Position numbers and translations under genes: made by a program. This document shows, in pieces, positions 8,304-16,311 of a DNA stretch of 64,000 nucleotides. The stretch is from Jannaschia maritima (GTDB lineage Bacteria; Pseudomonadota; Alphaproteobacteria; Rhodobacterales; Rhodobacteraceae), in NCBI RefSeq assembly GCF_030973515.1, contig NZ_JARGZA010000008.1, positions 119,018-183,017 of the forward strand. The letters are read 5' to 3'. Below the pieces are notes generated by a model. It worked only from the letters and a program-made list of their open reading frames with translations, searched no databases and was not told the origin of the DNA. The stretch's first letter is position 1. The number at the start of each line of letters is the position of its first letter.

Positions 8304-8641
8304 TCGGCCTGCGCCTGTACATGGCGCAGCGGATCACCGCGCTGCTGATGGCGCCCTTCGTGCTCGTGCATCTGGGCGTGATGATCTACGCGATCCAGGG
8401 CGGGTTGAGCGCGGCGGAGATCCTGGGCCGGACGCAGGGCTCGGTCGTGTGGTTCCTGTTCTACGGGTCGTTCACGCTGGCCGTGGCGATCCATGCGGCC
8501 ATCGGCCTGCGGGCCATCGCCTACGAATGGGGCGGCCTGAAGGGACCCGCGTTGGAGGTCGGCATGTGGGCCGTGGGTGTGGGGCTGCTGTGTCTGGGGT
8601 GGTATTCGGTCTGGGCCGTGACCTACGGGGTCGCCGCATGA
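8300..8641 (+). CDS. Cytochrome b-type membrane anchor subunit 1 (succinate dehydrogenase/fumarate reductase)
   Basis: A 113-residue hydrophobic protein with about three transmembrane helices: LLMAPFVLVHLGVMIY, FLFYGSFTLAVAIHAAIGL and a C-terminal segment with MWAVGVGLLCLGWY. Histidines in VLVHLG and AIHAAIG are placed as in haem b ligands of the SdhC/FrdC fold. The ATG at 8300 overlaps the iron-sulfur subunit's stop, and the next membrane subunit starts within this gene's last codons. It anchors the complex and forms part of the quinone site. Confidence 0.82.
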   Translation: MIGLRLYMAQRITALLMAPFVLVHLGVMIYAIQGGLSAAEILGRTQGSVVWFLFYGSFTLAVAIHAAIGLRAIAYEWGGLKGPALEVGMWAVGVGLLCLGWYSVWAVTYGVAA

Positions 8642-8988
8642 GCGTGGCGGCCTACAGGAACCGGGCGCATCCGCTGTGGATCGCCTATCTCGTCCACCGG
8701 CTGTCGGGTCTGTTCCTGGCGCTGTTCCTGCCGTTCCACTTCTGGGTCCTGGCGCTGGCGGCCAGCGATCCGGGACGGTTGGACGGGTTCCTGGCCTTCA
8801 CCGAATACGGGATCGTCAAGGTCGCGGAGTTCGGCCTGGTCTTCGGCCTGGCGGTCCACATGTTCGGCGGCCTGCGCCTCCTGGCGCTGGAATGGCTGCC
8901 CTGGTCCGCGCCCCAGAAGACCCTGGCGGCGGGCGCCGCGGCCCTGTCCTTCGGCATCGCCGGGACGTTCCTGATACAGGCGGTATGA
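8638..8988 (+). CDS. Membrane anchor subunit 2 (succinate dehydrogenase/fumarate reductase)
   Basis: This 116-residue protein has three predicted membrane helices. The first contains WIAYLVHRLSGLFLALFLP, an SdhC-like segment with a conserved HRxSG motif. The second contains GLVFGLAVHMFGGLRLL with another candidate haem-ligand histidine. It overlaps both neighbours (ATGA with the preceding subunit and with the flavoprotein), so all four subunits should be made in step. It would bind quinone together with subunit 1. Confidence 0.83.
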   Translation: MSVAAYRNRAHPLWIAYLVHRLSGLFLALFLPFHFWVLALAASDPGRLDGFLAFTEYGIVKVAEFGLVFGLAVHMFGGLRLLALEWLPWSAPQKTLAAGAAALSFGIAGTFLIQAV

Positions 8989-10748
8989 CCATGCGCGCGC
9001 ACGACATCGAACGCCACGACACCGACATCCTGATCCTGGGCACCGGCGGCGCGGGCCTGTTCGCAGCCCTCCACGCGCAGCAGACGGCGCCGGTGGGCAC
9101 GAAGATCACCGTCGCGGTGAAGGGGCTGATCGGCAAGTGCGGCTGCACCCGCATGGTGCAGGGCGGGTACAACGTCGCCCTGGGCGGCGGCGACACGGTG
9201 GAACGCCACTTCATGGACACGATCAACGGCGGCAAGTGGCTGCCCGACCAGGACATGGCGTGGCGCCTGTGCGAGCAGGCCGTGGTGCGCATCCGCGAGT
9301 TGGAGAACGAGGTTGGCTGCTTCTTCGACCGCAACCCCGACGGCACGCTCCACCAGAAGGCGTTCGCCGGGCAGACCGCCGACCGCACCGTCCACAAGGG
9401 CGACCTGACCGGCATCGAGATCATCAACCGCCTGATGGAGAAGGTGCTGGCCTCCGGCGTGGAGCGGATGCAGGAGCACCGCGCCGTGGGCCTGATCCCC
9501 ACGACGGACGGCAGCGCCCTGGCGGGCGTCCTGATGATCGACATGCGCACGGGGCGTTTCCGCCTGGTGCGCGCGAAGTGCGTGCTGATGGCGACGGGCG
9601 GCGGCCCGACCATGTACAAGTACCACACGCCGTCGGGTGACAAGACGATGGACGGCCTGGCCATGGCCCTGCGCGCGGGCCTGTCCTTGCGTGACATGGA
9701 AATGGTGCAGTTCCACCCCACGGGCCTGCTGGCCGGCGACCACACCCGCATGACCGGCACGGTGCTGGAGGAGGGACTGCGCGGCGCGGGCGGGCAGCTG
9801 ATCAACCACGCGGGCAACCGCTTCATGTTCGACTACGACGGCAAGGGCGAGCGTGCGACCCGCGACGTCGTCAGCCGCGGCATCTATGCCGAGATGCGCA
9901 AGAACAACCATCCCGATCAGGAAGGCGTGTTCATCTCGATGTCCCATCTGGGGCCGGAGAACGTGCGCCGGAAGTTCAAGGGCATGGTCAAGCGCTGCGC
10001 CGACAGCGGGTTCGACCTGGCGGCGGGCAAGGTGGAGGTCGTGCCGACGGCGCATTACTTCATGGGCGGCGTGGTGGTCGACGTCGACACGCGGACGGCG
10101 ATGGAGGGCCTCTACGTCGCGGGCGAGGATGCGGGCGGCGCGCATGGGTCCAACCGCCTGGGCGGCAACGGGGTCGCCAACTCCACCGTCTATGGCGGGG
10201 TGGCGGGCGACACGATGGGCGGCGACGTCCGGTCCATGACCCTGCGCGACCCCGACGAGGGCGCGCTGGACGCCGAACTCGCCCGCGCGATCCACCCCCT
10301 GCGCCGCGCCCCCGGCCTGGTCCTGCCCCTCCGCAAGCAACTGCAGGAGGTCATGTGGGAGGAGGTCGGCGTCATGCGGACCGCATCAGGCATGCGGCGC
10401 GGCCTGACGGGCATCGCCGCCGTGTCGGACGCGCTGATGGACACGGGCGTGGACGGATCGAACCTGGCCTTCAACCTGACCTGGCACGACTGGCTGAACC
10501 TGCGCAGTCTGTGCGACGTGTCGGAGGTGATCGCGAAGGCGGGCCTGGCGCGCGAGAATTCGCGCGGGGCCCATTTCCGGGAGGACTTCCCGGACGACGG
10601 CGGGTTGGAGAACAGCGACTTCACCGTCGCCAGCATGGACGGCGACGCGGTGCGGGTGACGCGGCAGCCCGTGCGGTTTACGATCGTCCGGCCGGGCGAG
10701 ACCATCCTGCCGGAAACCGAGCCCGAAACGCTGGTGGCCGCCGAATAG
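8985..10748 (+). CDS. Fumarate reductase/succinate dehydrogenase flavoprotein subunit
   Basis: The 587-residue flavoprotein starts with the FAD dinucleotide motif ILGTGGAGLFAALHA near residue 17. The SdhA/FrdA active-site blocks follow: FHPTGLL, MEEGLRG-like VLEEGLRGAGG, HYFMGGVVVDVDT and GSNRLGGNGVANSTV near the end of the FAD domain. It interconverts succinate and fumarate. The start ATG overlaps the membrane subunit stop; an alternative ATG lies two codons later. The downstream fumarase-type genes suggest that the fumarate produced or consumed is linked to malate, or, if the hydratase is a tartrate dehydratase, to tartrate and oxaloacetate. Confidence 0.9.
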   Translation: MTMRAHDIERHDTDILILGTGGAGLFAALHAQQTAPVGTKITVAVKGLIGKCGCTRMVQGGYNVALGGGDTVERHFMDTINGGKWLPDQDMAWRLCEQAVVRIRELENEVGCFFDRNPDGTLHQKAFAGQTADRTVHKGDLTGIEIINRLMEKVLASGVERMQEHRAVGLIPTTDGSALAGVLMIDMRTGRFRLVRAKCVLMATGGGPTMYKYHTPSGDKTMDGLAMALRAGLSLRDMEMVQFHPTGLLAGDHTRMTGTVLEEGLRGAGGQLINHAGNRFMFDYDGKGERATRDVVSRGIYAEMRKNNHPDQEGVFISMSHLGPENVRRKFKGMVKRCADSGFDLAAGKVEVVPTAHYFMGGVVVDVDTRTAMEGLYVAGEDAGGAHGSNRLGGNGVANSTVYGGVAGDTMGGDVRSMTLRDPDEGALDAELARAIHPLRRAPGLVLPLRKQLQEVMWEEVGVMRTASGMRRGLTGIAAVSDALMDTGVDGSNLAFNLTWHDWLNLRSLCDVSEVIAKAGLARENSRGAHFREDFPDDGGLENSDFTVASMDGDAVRVTRQPVRFTIVRPGETILPETEPETLVAAE

Positions 10749-10759
10749 GGGAGGCAGGC

Positions 10760-11515
10760 ATGAAGGACGTCGAGACGGACCGGATGCCCGACGTGGAACT
10801 CGATTGGAGCGTCGTGCGCCCGGCGAAGATGAACGCCGAGATGATGCGCGCGCTCTTGGACGCGGGGCTGTTGGAAGGGCGGAAGGTCGAACTTCGTCAC
10901 GGCGAGCTGGTCGAGGCCGAGCCGTCCAAGATCCTGCGAGACGTTCGGATCGATCCCGAACTGCGTCGGCACGGCCTTCATCCCGCTCCGGTGGACGCTG
11001 CGATGATGGACGCGTTGATCGATGCGGGCACGCTGAGGGACAGAAGGTACGAATTGATCCAAGGAAGATTCATCGAGATGTCGCCGGGGAAGAATCTTCA
11101 TGGAACGATCCTCGGCGAAGCGTTCGTCCAGCTCTACAACGGTGCGAAGAACGGCCTTTCCTTAGCGATCGACGTCGCAGTCCGCCTGGATGCCGATACG
11201 ATTGTCGGTCCAGACATCATCGTCCTTCCGAAGGGCTTATCGAGTGACGACGCTGGAGGGTCCGATGCGTTGCTCATCGTCGAGATCTCGAACTCGACCC
11301 TCTCACAGGATATGAAGGCCAAGGCTCGCCTCTACGCCATGCACGGCGTCATCGATTATTGGGTCGTGGACATCCCGAACCGCCTGATCCACGTCCACCG
11401 CGACCCCTCCCCCAATGGCTACAACTCCGTCGTCGCGCGACCCTGGACCGAACCCGTCACCGCCCTGAACGCCCCCGACCTGACCCTGTCCCTGCCGGAA
11501 GGATTCGGACGATGA
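10760..11515 (+). CDS. Uma2-family putative restriction endonuclease with duplicated N-terminal segment
   Basis: The C-terminal two thirds of this 251-residue protein are a Uma2 (DUF820) PD-(D/E)XK-like domain: GPDIIVLP, LIVEISNSTLSQD and KARLYAMHGVIDYWVVD are the usual catalytic-core blocks. Residues about 21-55 and 75-109 are related to each other (MMRALLDAGLLEGRKVEL versus MMDALIDAGTLRDRRYEL), so the helical lead-in is duplicated in tandem. The body of the gene is visibly less GC-rich than its neighbours. It sits between the flavoprotein and fumarase genes, 11 bases after the former and overlapping the latter by four. The family's biological role is poorly understood. Confidence 0.82.
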   Translation: MKDVETDRMPDVELDWSVVRPAKMNAEMMRALLDAGLLEGRKVELRHGELVEAEPSKILRDVRIDPELRRHGLHPAPVDAAMMDALIDAGTLRDRRYELIQGRFIEMSPGKNLHGTILGEAFVQLYNGAKNGLSLAIDVAVRLDADTIVGPDIIVLPKGLSSDDAGGSDALLIVEISNSTLSQDMKAKARLYAMHGVIDYWVVDIPNRLIHVHRDPSPNGYNSVVARPWTEPVTALNAPDLTLSLPEGFGR

Positions 11516-12468
11516 TCCCCATCTCCCTGATCCAGTCCACCGCCGAGACGTTGATGGACAAGGCCGCCATCGAGATCCCCGCCGACTATCTCGACGGGCT
11601 GAAGAAGGCCGCCGCCACCGAGGACGGGGACCTGTCGTCCTTCGTCCTCAAGGCGATGCTCGACAACTACGAGGCCGCGAAGGAGGATCGCCGCGCGATG
11701 TGCGGGGACACGGGCGTGCCGCGCTGGTTCGTGAAGCTGGGCAACGAGGCGCAGGTCGAAGGCGGCATGGTCGCCCTGGAGGCCGCGCTCCGCCGTGCGA
11801 CGGCCAACGCCACCAACGGCGTGCCCCTGCGCCCCAACCGCGTCCACCCCCTGTGGCGGACCGACCACGACAACAACGTGGGCATCGGCGCGCCGGAGAT
11901 CGAGTATGGGTTCGAACCGGACGGCGCTTGGATCGACCTGATCACGGTCCACAAGGGCGGGCTGTTCGGCACCGACTATCGCATGCTGTTCCCGTCGGAC
12001 GGGATCGGGGGAATCAAGCGCTTCTACCTCGATTCACTCATGGCGTTCGGCAAGCGCGGCCTGTCCTGCCAGCCCGCCATCATCGGCATCGGCCTGGGCG
12101 GCTCGAAGGACATCTCCATGGTGCTGGGCAAGCGGGCATCGGTCCTGCGGGTCGTGGGGTCGCGCAACTCCGACCCCCGGATCGCCGCGATGGAGGACGA
12201 GTTCAAGGAACTCGGCAACTCCATCGGCATGGGGGCGATGGGGTTCGTGGGCAAGAACATGGTCATCGATTGCAACATCGAGGTCGGCTATTGCCACACC
12301 GGGGGCATGCCGATGTCGGTCCACGCCTTCTGCCTGTCGTCGCGCCGCGCCGTCGCGCGCATCCACGCGGATGGCCGGGTGGAGCACCGCACGGACCCCG
12401 ACTGGTTCACCGACTATCAGCGTCGCGACACCGTGGAGTGGGAGCCCGCCCGGGTCGCCGCCGAATGA
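11512..12468 (+). CDS. Class I fumarase / L(+)-tartrate dehydratase-type alpha subunit
   Basis: This 318-residue protein corresponds to the N-terminal iron-sulfur half of class I fumarases and to TtdA. Three cysteine-bearing blocks, placed as the ligands of a labile [4Fe-4S] cluster, are visible: AMCGDTGVPRW, GLSCQPAIIGIGLGGSKD and NIEVGYCHTGGMPMSVHAFC. It works with the beta subunit encoded directly downstream to add or remove water from a dicarboxylate. The genetic link to a fumarate reductase-type complex favours fumarate/malate, but tartrate cannot be excluded from sequence. Start ATG overlaps the Uma2 stop. Confidence 0.87.
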   Translation: MIPISLIQSTAETLMDKAAIEIPADYLDGLKKAAATEDGDLSSFVLKAMLDNYEAAKEDRRAMCGDTGVPRWFVKLGNEAQVEGGMVALEAALRRATANATNGVPLRPNRVHPLWRTDHDNNVGIGAPEIEYGFEPDGAWIDLITVHKGGLFGTDYRMLFPSDGIGGIKRFYLDSLMAFGKRGLSCQPAIIGIGLGGSKDISMVLGKRASVLRVVGSRNSDPRIAAMEDEFKELGNSIGMGAMGFVGKNMVIDCNIEVGYCHTGGMPMSVHAFCLSSRRAVARIHADGRVEHRTDPDWFTDYQRRDTVEWEPARVAAE

Positions 12469-13136
12469 GCGTCCGGGAGATCCGCCTTTCGACCACGCCG
12501 TCGGACGAGGACATCGCCAAGCTGCGCCTGGGCGACGTCGTGTACCTGGACGGCTTGATGTACACCGCGCGCGAAGGCGTCTACATGCGCGCCCTGGAGG
12601 ACAAGGCCAACATCCCGATGGAGCTTCCGTCGCAATCGGCCGCGAACTTCCACTGCTCGCCCGCCGCGCGGATCAACGCGGACGGGTCGTTCGAGATGGG
12701 CGCCGTCACCGCCACAGCATCGTTCCGCTTCCGCAAATGGCTGCCCGAATGGATGGAGAAGTCGGGCGCCAAGCTGATCGTCGGCAAGGGCGGCATGTCG
12801 TCGGAGGACTACAGGTCCTACTTCGTGCCTAACGGCGCCGTCTATCTGTCCACCGTCGGCTACGGCACCGGCGCGCTGCTGGGGCGTGGGGTCGAGACGG
12901 TGGAGGCCGTCCACTGGAACGAGGAACTGGGCCTGGCCCAGGCGATGTGGGTCATCCGCTGCAACAGGATGGGCCCCTTCATCGTGGCCTCCGACCTGAA
13001 CGGCGACTGCCTGTTCGAGCGCGAGAACGCGAAGATCGCGGAATCGGGGCTGATGCAGGCGGCCTATGCCGACACGAAGCCCGCCGTCCTCAAGCGCTAC
13101 GGCGAATCCGACGATCGCACGGACGAGGTAATCTAG
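12465..13136 (+). CDS. Class I fumarase / L(+)-tartrate dehydratase-type beta subunit
   Basis: The 223-residue protein is the C-terminal, swivelling beta domain of a class I hydro-lyase. It contains GDVVYLDGLMYTAREG near residue 22 and the substrate-binding GPFIVASDLNGDCLFE near residue 180. The block GAKLIVGKGGMSSEDYRSY is typical of the family. It overlaps the alpha subunit by four bases (ATGA) and ends overlapping the convergent LysR gene by four bases. It is required for activity with the alpha subunit. Confidence 0.87.
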   Translation: MSVREIRLSTTPSDEDIAKLRLGDVVYLDGLMYTAREGVYMRALEDKANIPMELPSQSAANFHCSPAARINADGSFEMGAVTATASFRFRKWLPEWMEKSGAKLIVGKGGMSSEDYRSYFVPNGAVYLSTVGYGTGALLGRGVETVEAVHWNEELGLAQAMWVIRCNRMGPFIVASDLNGDCLFERENAKIAESGLMQAAYADTKPAVLKRYGESDDRTDEVI

Positions 13137-13978
13137 GCTCCGTTTCCCAGGGCGCGAAGGAACGTGGCGCGCAGGCTGTCGAAGGCGTCCGCGCGCGTCA
13201 CCAGCACCAGGTCGCGCGACATGTCCACCAGGCCCGGCACGATCAGGTCCGCCGCGCGGTAGCGTTCGATGTCCGGCCCCGGCAGGATCGACCAGCCGAG
13301 GCCCTGGCGCACGCATTCCACCGCCGCCTCCACGTTCTCCAGCACCACCGTGCGCGCGGGACGCAGGCCGCGCTCCGCCAGGATCCCCGCGATGACGCGC
13401 CCGATCCCGGATTCGGGCTTGAAGTGGAAGAACGGGCGCCCCGGCGAAGCGTTCGCCATCGTGCCCCCCGGGGTGATGACGCGCATCGCCTCGCGCGCCA
13501 CGACGTCCTCGACCAGACCGGGGTTCGCCGCGTCCGTGCCGGTGACGACCGCCGCGTCCAGCACGCCCGATGCGACCTGCGCGACCAGCCGTTCCGACAG
13601 GTCGGACCGCAAGACCACCTCGACCCCCGGCGCGTCCGCCTCCATCCGGGTCAGGAAGCCGGGCAGCATCCGGACGCTGGCCGACGAGATGAACCCGACC
13701 GCGAACCGTCCCGCCAAGGGCGCGTCGGGGTCGCAGAGCGCGCGCAGCCGTGCCTCGTCCCGCAGGATCGCACCGCCCATGTCGGCCACCCTCCGCCCGA
13801 GCGGCGTCAGGGCGGGCGGACGGACGGAACGGTCGAACAGCGCCGCGCCCAGGTCGCGTTCCAGGTTCGACATCTGCGCCGACAGGGCGGACAGCGTCAT
13901 GTTCTCCGCCGCGGCGGCCTGGGTGAAGGATCCGATTTCGGCGATGCGACGCAGGGTGCGAAGGGACCGGGTCCGCAT
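13133..13978 (-). CDS. LysR-family transcriptional regulator, divergent from the acyl-CoA dehydrogenase homologue
   Basis: This 281-residue protein has an N-terminal winged helix with SLRTLRRIAEIGSFTQAAAA and LSAQMSNLERDLGAALFDR (residues 5-55), then a periplasmic-binding-like effector domain. It is divergent from the gene at 14056, separated by 77 bases, the normal arrangement for a LysR regulator and its target. It is slightly short for the family (about 300). The effector is unknown; an organic acid or its CoA ester is a reasonable guess from the target. Confidence 0.88.
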   Translation of the reverse strand: MRTRSLRTLRRIAEIGSFTQAAAAENMTLSALSAQMSNLERDLGAALFDRSVRPPALTPLGRRVADMGGAILRDEARLRALCDPDAPLAGRFAVGFISSASVRMLPGFLTRMEADAPGVEVVLRSDLSERLVAQVASGVLDAAVVTGTDAANPGLVEDVVAREAMRVITPGGTMANASPGRPFFHFKPESGIGRVIAGILAERGLRPARTVVLENVEAAVECVRQGLGWSILPGPDIERYRAADLIVPGLVDMSRDLVLVTRADAFDSLRATFLRALGNGA

Positions 13979-14055
13979 ATCTCCACCATCCTCGAAGTTG
14001 ATCTATGAAGGAATACGTTAGGAACGAACTAGGACGCTAGGGTAGTTTGCGTGAC

Positions 14056-15273
14056 ATGAACATGATGACGCGCCTCCGCCCCGACCCCGCCCAGCGTTCC
14101 GCCGCCGACTGGTCCGCCGTCGGACGCGACCTCGCCGCTCGCTTCGCGCCGCGCGCCGCGCATTGGGACAGGGACCGCGAATACCCTTGGGACAACGTGG
14201 CCGACATGGTGGATGCGGGCGTGATGGGCATGACCCTGTCGGCCCGGTGGGGTGGGGCTGGCGCGTCCTTTCACGATGCCTGCCTGGTGGTGGAGGAGGT
14301 GGCGAAGGCCTGCACCCTGTCCGCGCGCATCGTGGTCGAGGCGAACATGGGCGCCGTCAGCGCGATCATGGCCTACGGGACCGACGCGCAGTGGGCGTTG
14401 GCCGCCCGTCACGTCCTGCGGGGCGACAAGCCCGCGATCTGCATCACCGAACCCGGTGCGGGCAGCGCGGCCACGGCGATGGAGACGACCGCGCGCCGCG
14501 ACGGCGACGGCTACGTCATCGACGGCTGCAAGCATTGGATCACGGGCGGCGGCGTGTCGAAGCTGCACCTGATCTTCGCCCGCGTCCTGGACGCGGACGG
14601 CACCGACGAAGGCATCGGCGGCTTCCTGGTCCTGCGCGACCCGGGCGCGGGCATCGATCCGGACGGGTTCGCGATCGTCGGTCGCGAACGCACCATGGGC
14701 CTGTGCGGCATGCCGGAGGCGGAGCTTCGCTTCGACGGCCTGCGCGTCGCGGCGAACATGGTCGTCTGCCCGCCGGGCGGATTCCGGCGCGGCTTCGCGG
14801 CGCTGATGGAGGCGTATAACAGCCAGCGCGTCGGCGCGGGCACCGTGGCGATGGGGGTCGCGGCGGGCGCGCTGGAACGGGCGCGGGACTACCTTCTGGA
14901 ACGCGAGCAGTTCGGCCGCCCCATCGCGGAGTTCCAGGGCCTGCAATGGATGCTCGCCGAAGCCGATGCCAAGGTCCACGCATCGCGCCTGATGCTGCGG
15001 GAAGCCGCGTGCTCGCGCGGCGCCGACGGCTCGCCCTTCCCCGACATGACGATGGCCGCCCGGGCCAAGTTCTTCGCCACCGAGCGCGCGATCGAGGTCG
15101 TGTCGGACGCGTTGCAGATGTTCGGCGCCCGCGGCTTCGGCGACGGGGAGCCGTTGGAGCGGATGTACCGCGACGTCCGCATGTTCACCATCGGCGGCGG
15201 CACCGCGCAGATCCTCAAGACCCAGGTCGCGGGCTCGCTCCTGGGGATCAAGACTCCGCAGACACGGGGCTAG
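14056..15273 (+). CDS. Acyl-CoA dehydrogenase-superfamily protein lacking the catalytic glutamate (candidate desulfinase)
   Basis: This 405-residue protein has the complete acyl-CoA dehydrogenase fold: ITEPGAGSAATAMETTA, CKHWITGGGVSKLHLIFARV, LLEREQFGRPIAEFQGLQWML and the closing block at 376-395. In ordinary members the base is Glu in a YEGT motif or a Glu in a mid-protein helix. Here those places read IGGGT (Gly at about 381) and NSQR (Gln257). An arginine (Arg91, in LSARIVVEANMG) sits where simple dehydrogenases usually have a small residue. This combination recalls 3-sulfinopropionyl-CoA desulfinase, which has the same fold but no dehydrogenase activity. The nearby TauE/SafE exporter fits sulfite release. 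The desulfinase call is an inference; the protein could be another atypical member. ATG 14056 is chosen over TTG 14047. Confidence 0.7.
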   Translation: MNMMTRLRPDPAQRSAADWSAVGRDLAARFAPRAAHWDRDREYPWDNVADMVDAGVMGMTLSARWGGAGASFHDACLVVEEVAKACTLSARIVVEANMGAVSAIMAYGTDAQWALAARHVLRGDKPAICITEPGAGSAATAMETTARRDGDGYVIDGCKHWITGGGVSKLHLIFARVLDADGTDEGIGGFLVLRDPGAGIDPDGFAIVGRERTMGLCGMPEAELRFDGLRVAANMVVCPPGGFRRGFAALMEAYNSQRVGAGTVAMGVAAGALERARDYLLEREQFGRPIAEFQGLQWMLAEADAKVHASRLMLREAACSRGADGSPFPDMTMAARAKFFATERAIEVVSDALQMFGARGFGDGEPLERMYRDVRMFTIGGGTAQILKTQVAGSLLGIKTPQTRG

Positions 15274-15324
15274 CGGGGGCCTTTCCCGCAGGCCGGGCGA
15301 TGGGCGCGAATCATCGATCCGTCC

Positions 15325-15361
15325 GACGCGGGGCAGACATGTGGCAGACGCGGGGCAGACA
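15325..15361. repeat. Short direct repeat (15 bp, two copies)
   Basis: GACGCGGGGCAGACA occurs at 15325-15339 and again at 15347-15361, and a related CAGACACGGGGC sequence ends the preceding gene. They lie in the 294-base gap between two convergent genes, which otherwise holds nothing recognisable. They could be slippage products rather than functional sites. Confidence 0.5.
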
Positions 15362-15567
15362 CCCGCCACACCGGCCCGGCCGGGGCGTTCCGACCGGCGA
15401 CGGGCGACGCGCTTCCCGATCGGACCCCTTGTTCCACGGGATATCGTCCGGGTTGCCCCACCCCGCGCTCGGACGCAGACTGATCGCACCGGAACGACCC
15501 TGTGGGCACCCCAGGCCGGAGAATTCATCGCCGCAGTGCAGCATCGGCCGTGGTGGTTCGGCCGGCG

Positions 15568-16311
15568 TCAGAACGCCTCGGACGCCATGATCCCCAAGCC
15601 CATCAGCAGCGTCAGCACGATCAGCAGGCGGCGGAAGCCGGTGTCGGACAGCCGCTTGAACACCACGATCCCGACCTGCGCCGCGATCAGGCCGCAGGGC
15701 ACCGTGACCGCCAGCGCCGTCAGGGCGGTGGCGTCATAGGCCCCCCGCAACAGCAGCAGCATGACCGTCGTGCCCAGGATCGCCACGTTGTAGGGCTGCA
15801 GGACGGCGCGGACCTCCGACTTGGGCCAGGGCCGCAGCGACAGCCACATCGCGGGCAGCGCCCCCGAAACGGACGCCGCGCCCCCGAGCACGCCGCCGAC
15901 GAACGCGATCGCGACATCGGCCACGGGCGCCCGGCGCGTGAAGGCGGGCAGGGCGGCGCGGAACCCGAAATAGCCGCCATAGACGATCAGAAGCGTGGCG
16001 ATCCCGATCCGCAGCGTGCCCGCGTCGATCACGTCCAGGAGCGTGATGCCGATGGGCACGCCCGCCAGGCCGGGGATCAGGAAGCGGGCCAGGCGCTTCG
16101 GCCGGGCCCCGATCTCGGACCGCACCAGCCACAAGCCCTGCAGCCCGGCCAGAACCGACATGAAGGCGACGACGGCGACGGCGCGGACGGGGTCCAGCAC
16201 CACCAGATAGAACCCCAGCGCGAACAGGGCGGTCCCCGTGCCGGACAATCCGTTTATGAAGCCCCCGGCGGCGGCGCCCAGGATCAGATAGGTAACGAAC
16301 TCGACCGTCAC
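15568..16311 (-). CDS. TauE/SafE-family anion (sulfite) exporter
   Basis: This 247-residue membrane protein has about seven to eight hydrophobic helices. It starts with the family's glycine-rich first repeat (LILGAAAGGFINGLSGTGTA) and has a second, related segment (VADVAIAFVGGVLGGAASVSGALPAMWL) after the middle, reflecting the internal duplication of TauE/SafE proteins. Members export sulfite, sulfoacetate or related anions produced during organosulfonate breakdown. Its GTG start overlaps the stop of the upstream LysR gene, so the two form an operon divergent from the TctCBA genes. A specific link to sulfite is inferred from the family. Confidence 0.82.
   Translation of the reverse strand: MTVEFVTYLILGAAAGGFINGLSGTGTALFALGFYLVVLDPVRAVAVVAFMSVLAGLQGLWLVRSEIGARPKRLARFLIPGLAGVPIGITLLDVIDAGTLRIGIATLLIVYGGYFGFRAALPAFTRRAPVADVAIAFVGGVLGGAASVSGALPAMWLSLRPWPKSEVRAVLQPYNVAILGTTVMLLLLRGAYDATALTALAVTVPCGLIAAQVGIVVFKRLSDTGFRRLLIVLTLLMGLGIMASEAF

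Noticed and set aside
15274..15567. A hidden small gene or RNA gene in the 294-base convergent gap
   Set aside because: No start codon with ribosome binding site, no conserved-looking peptide and no tRNA-like structure were seen; only short repeats.
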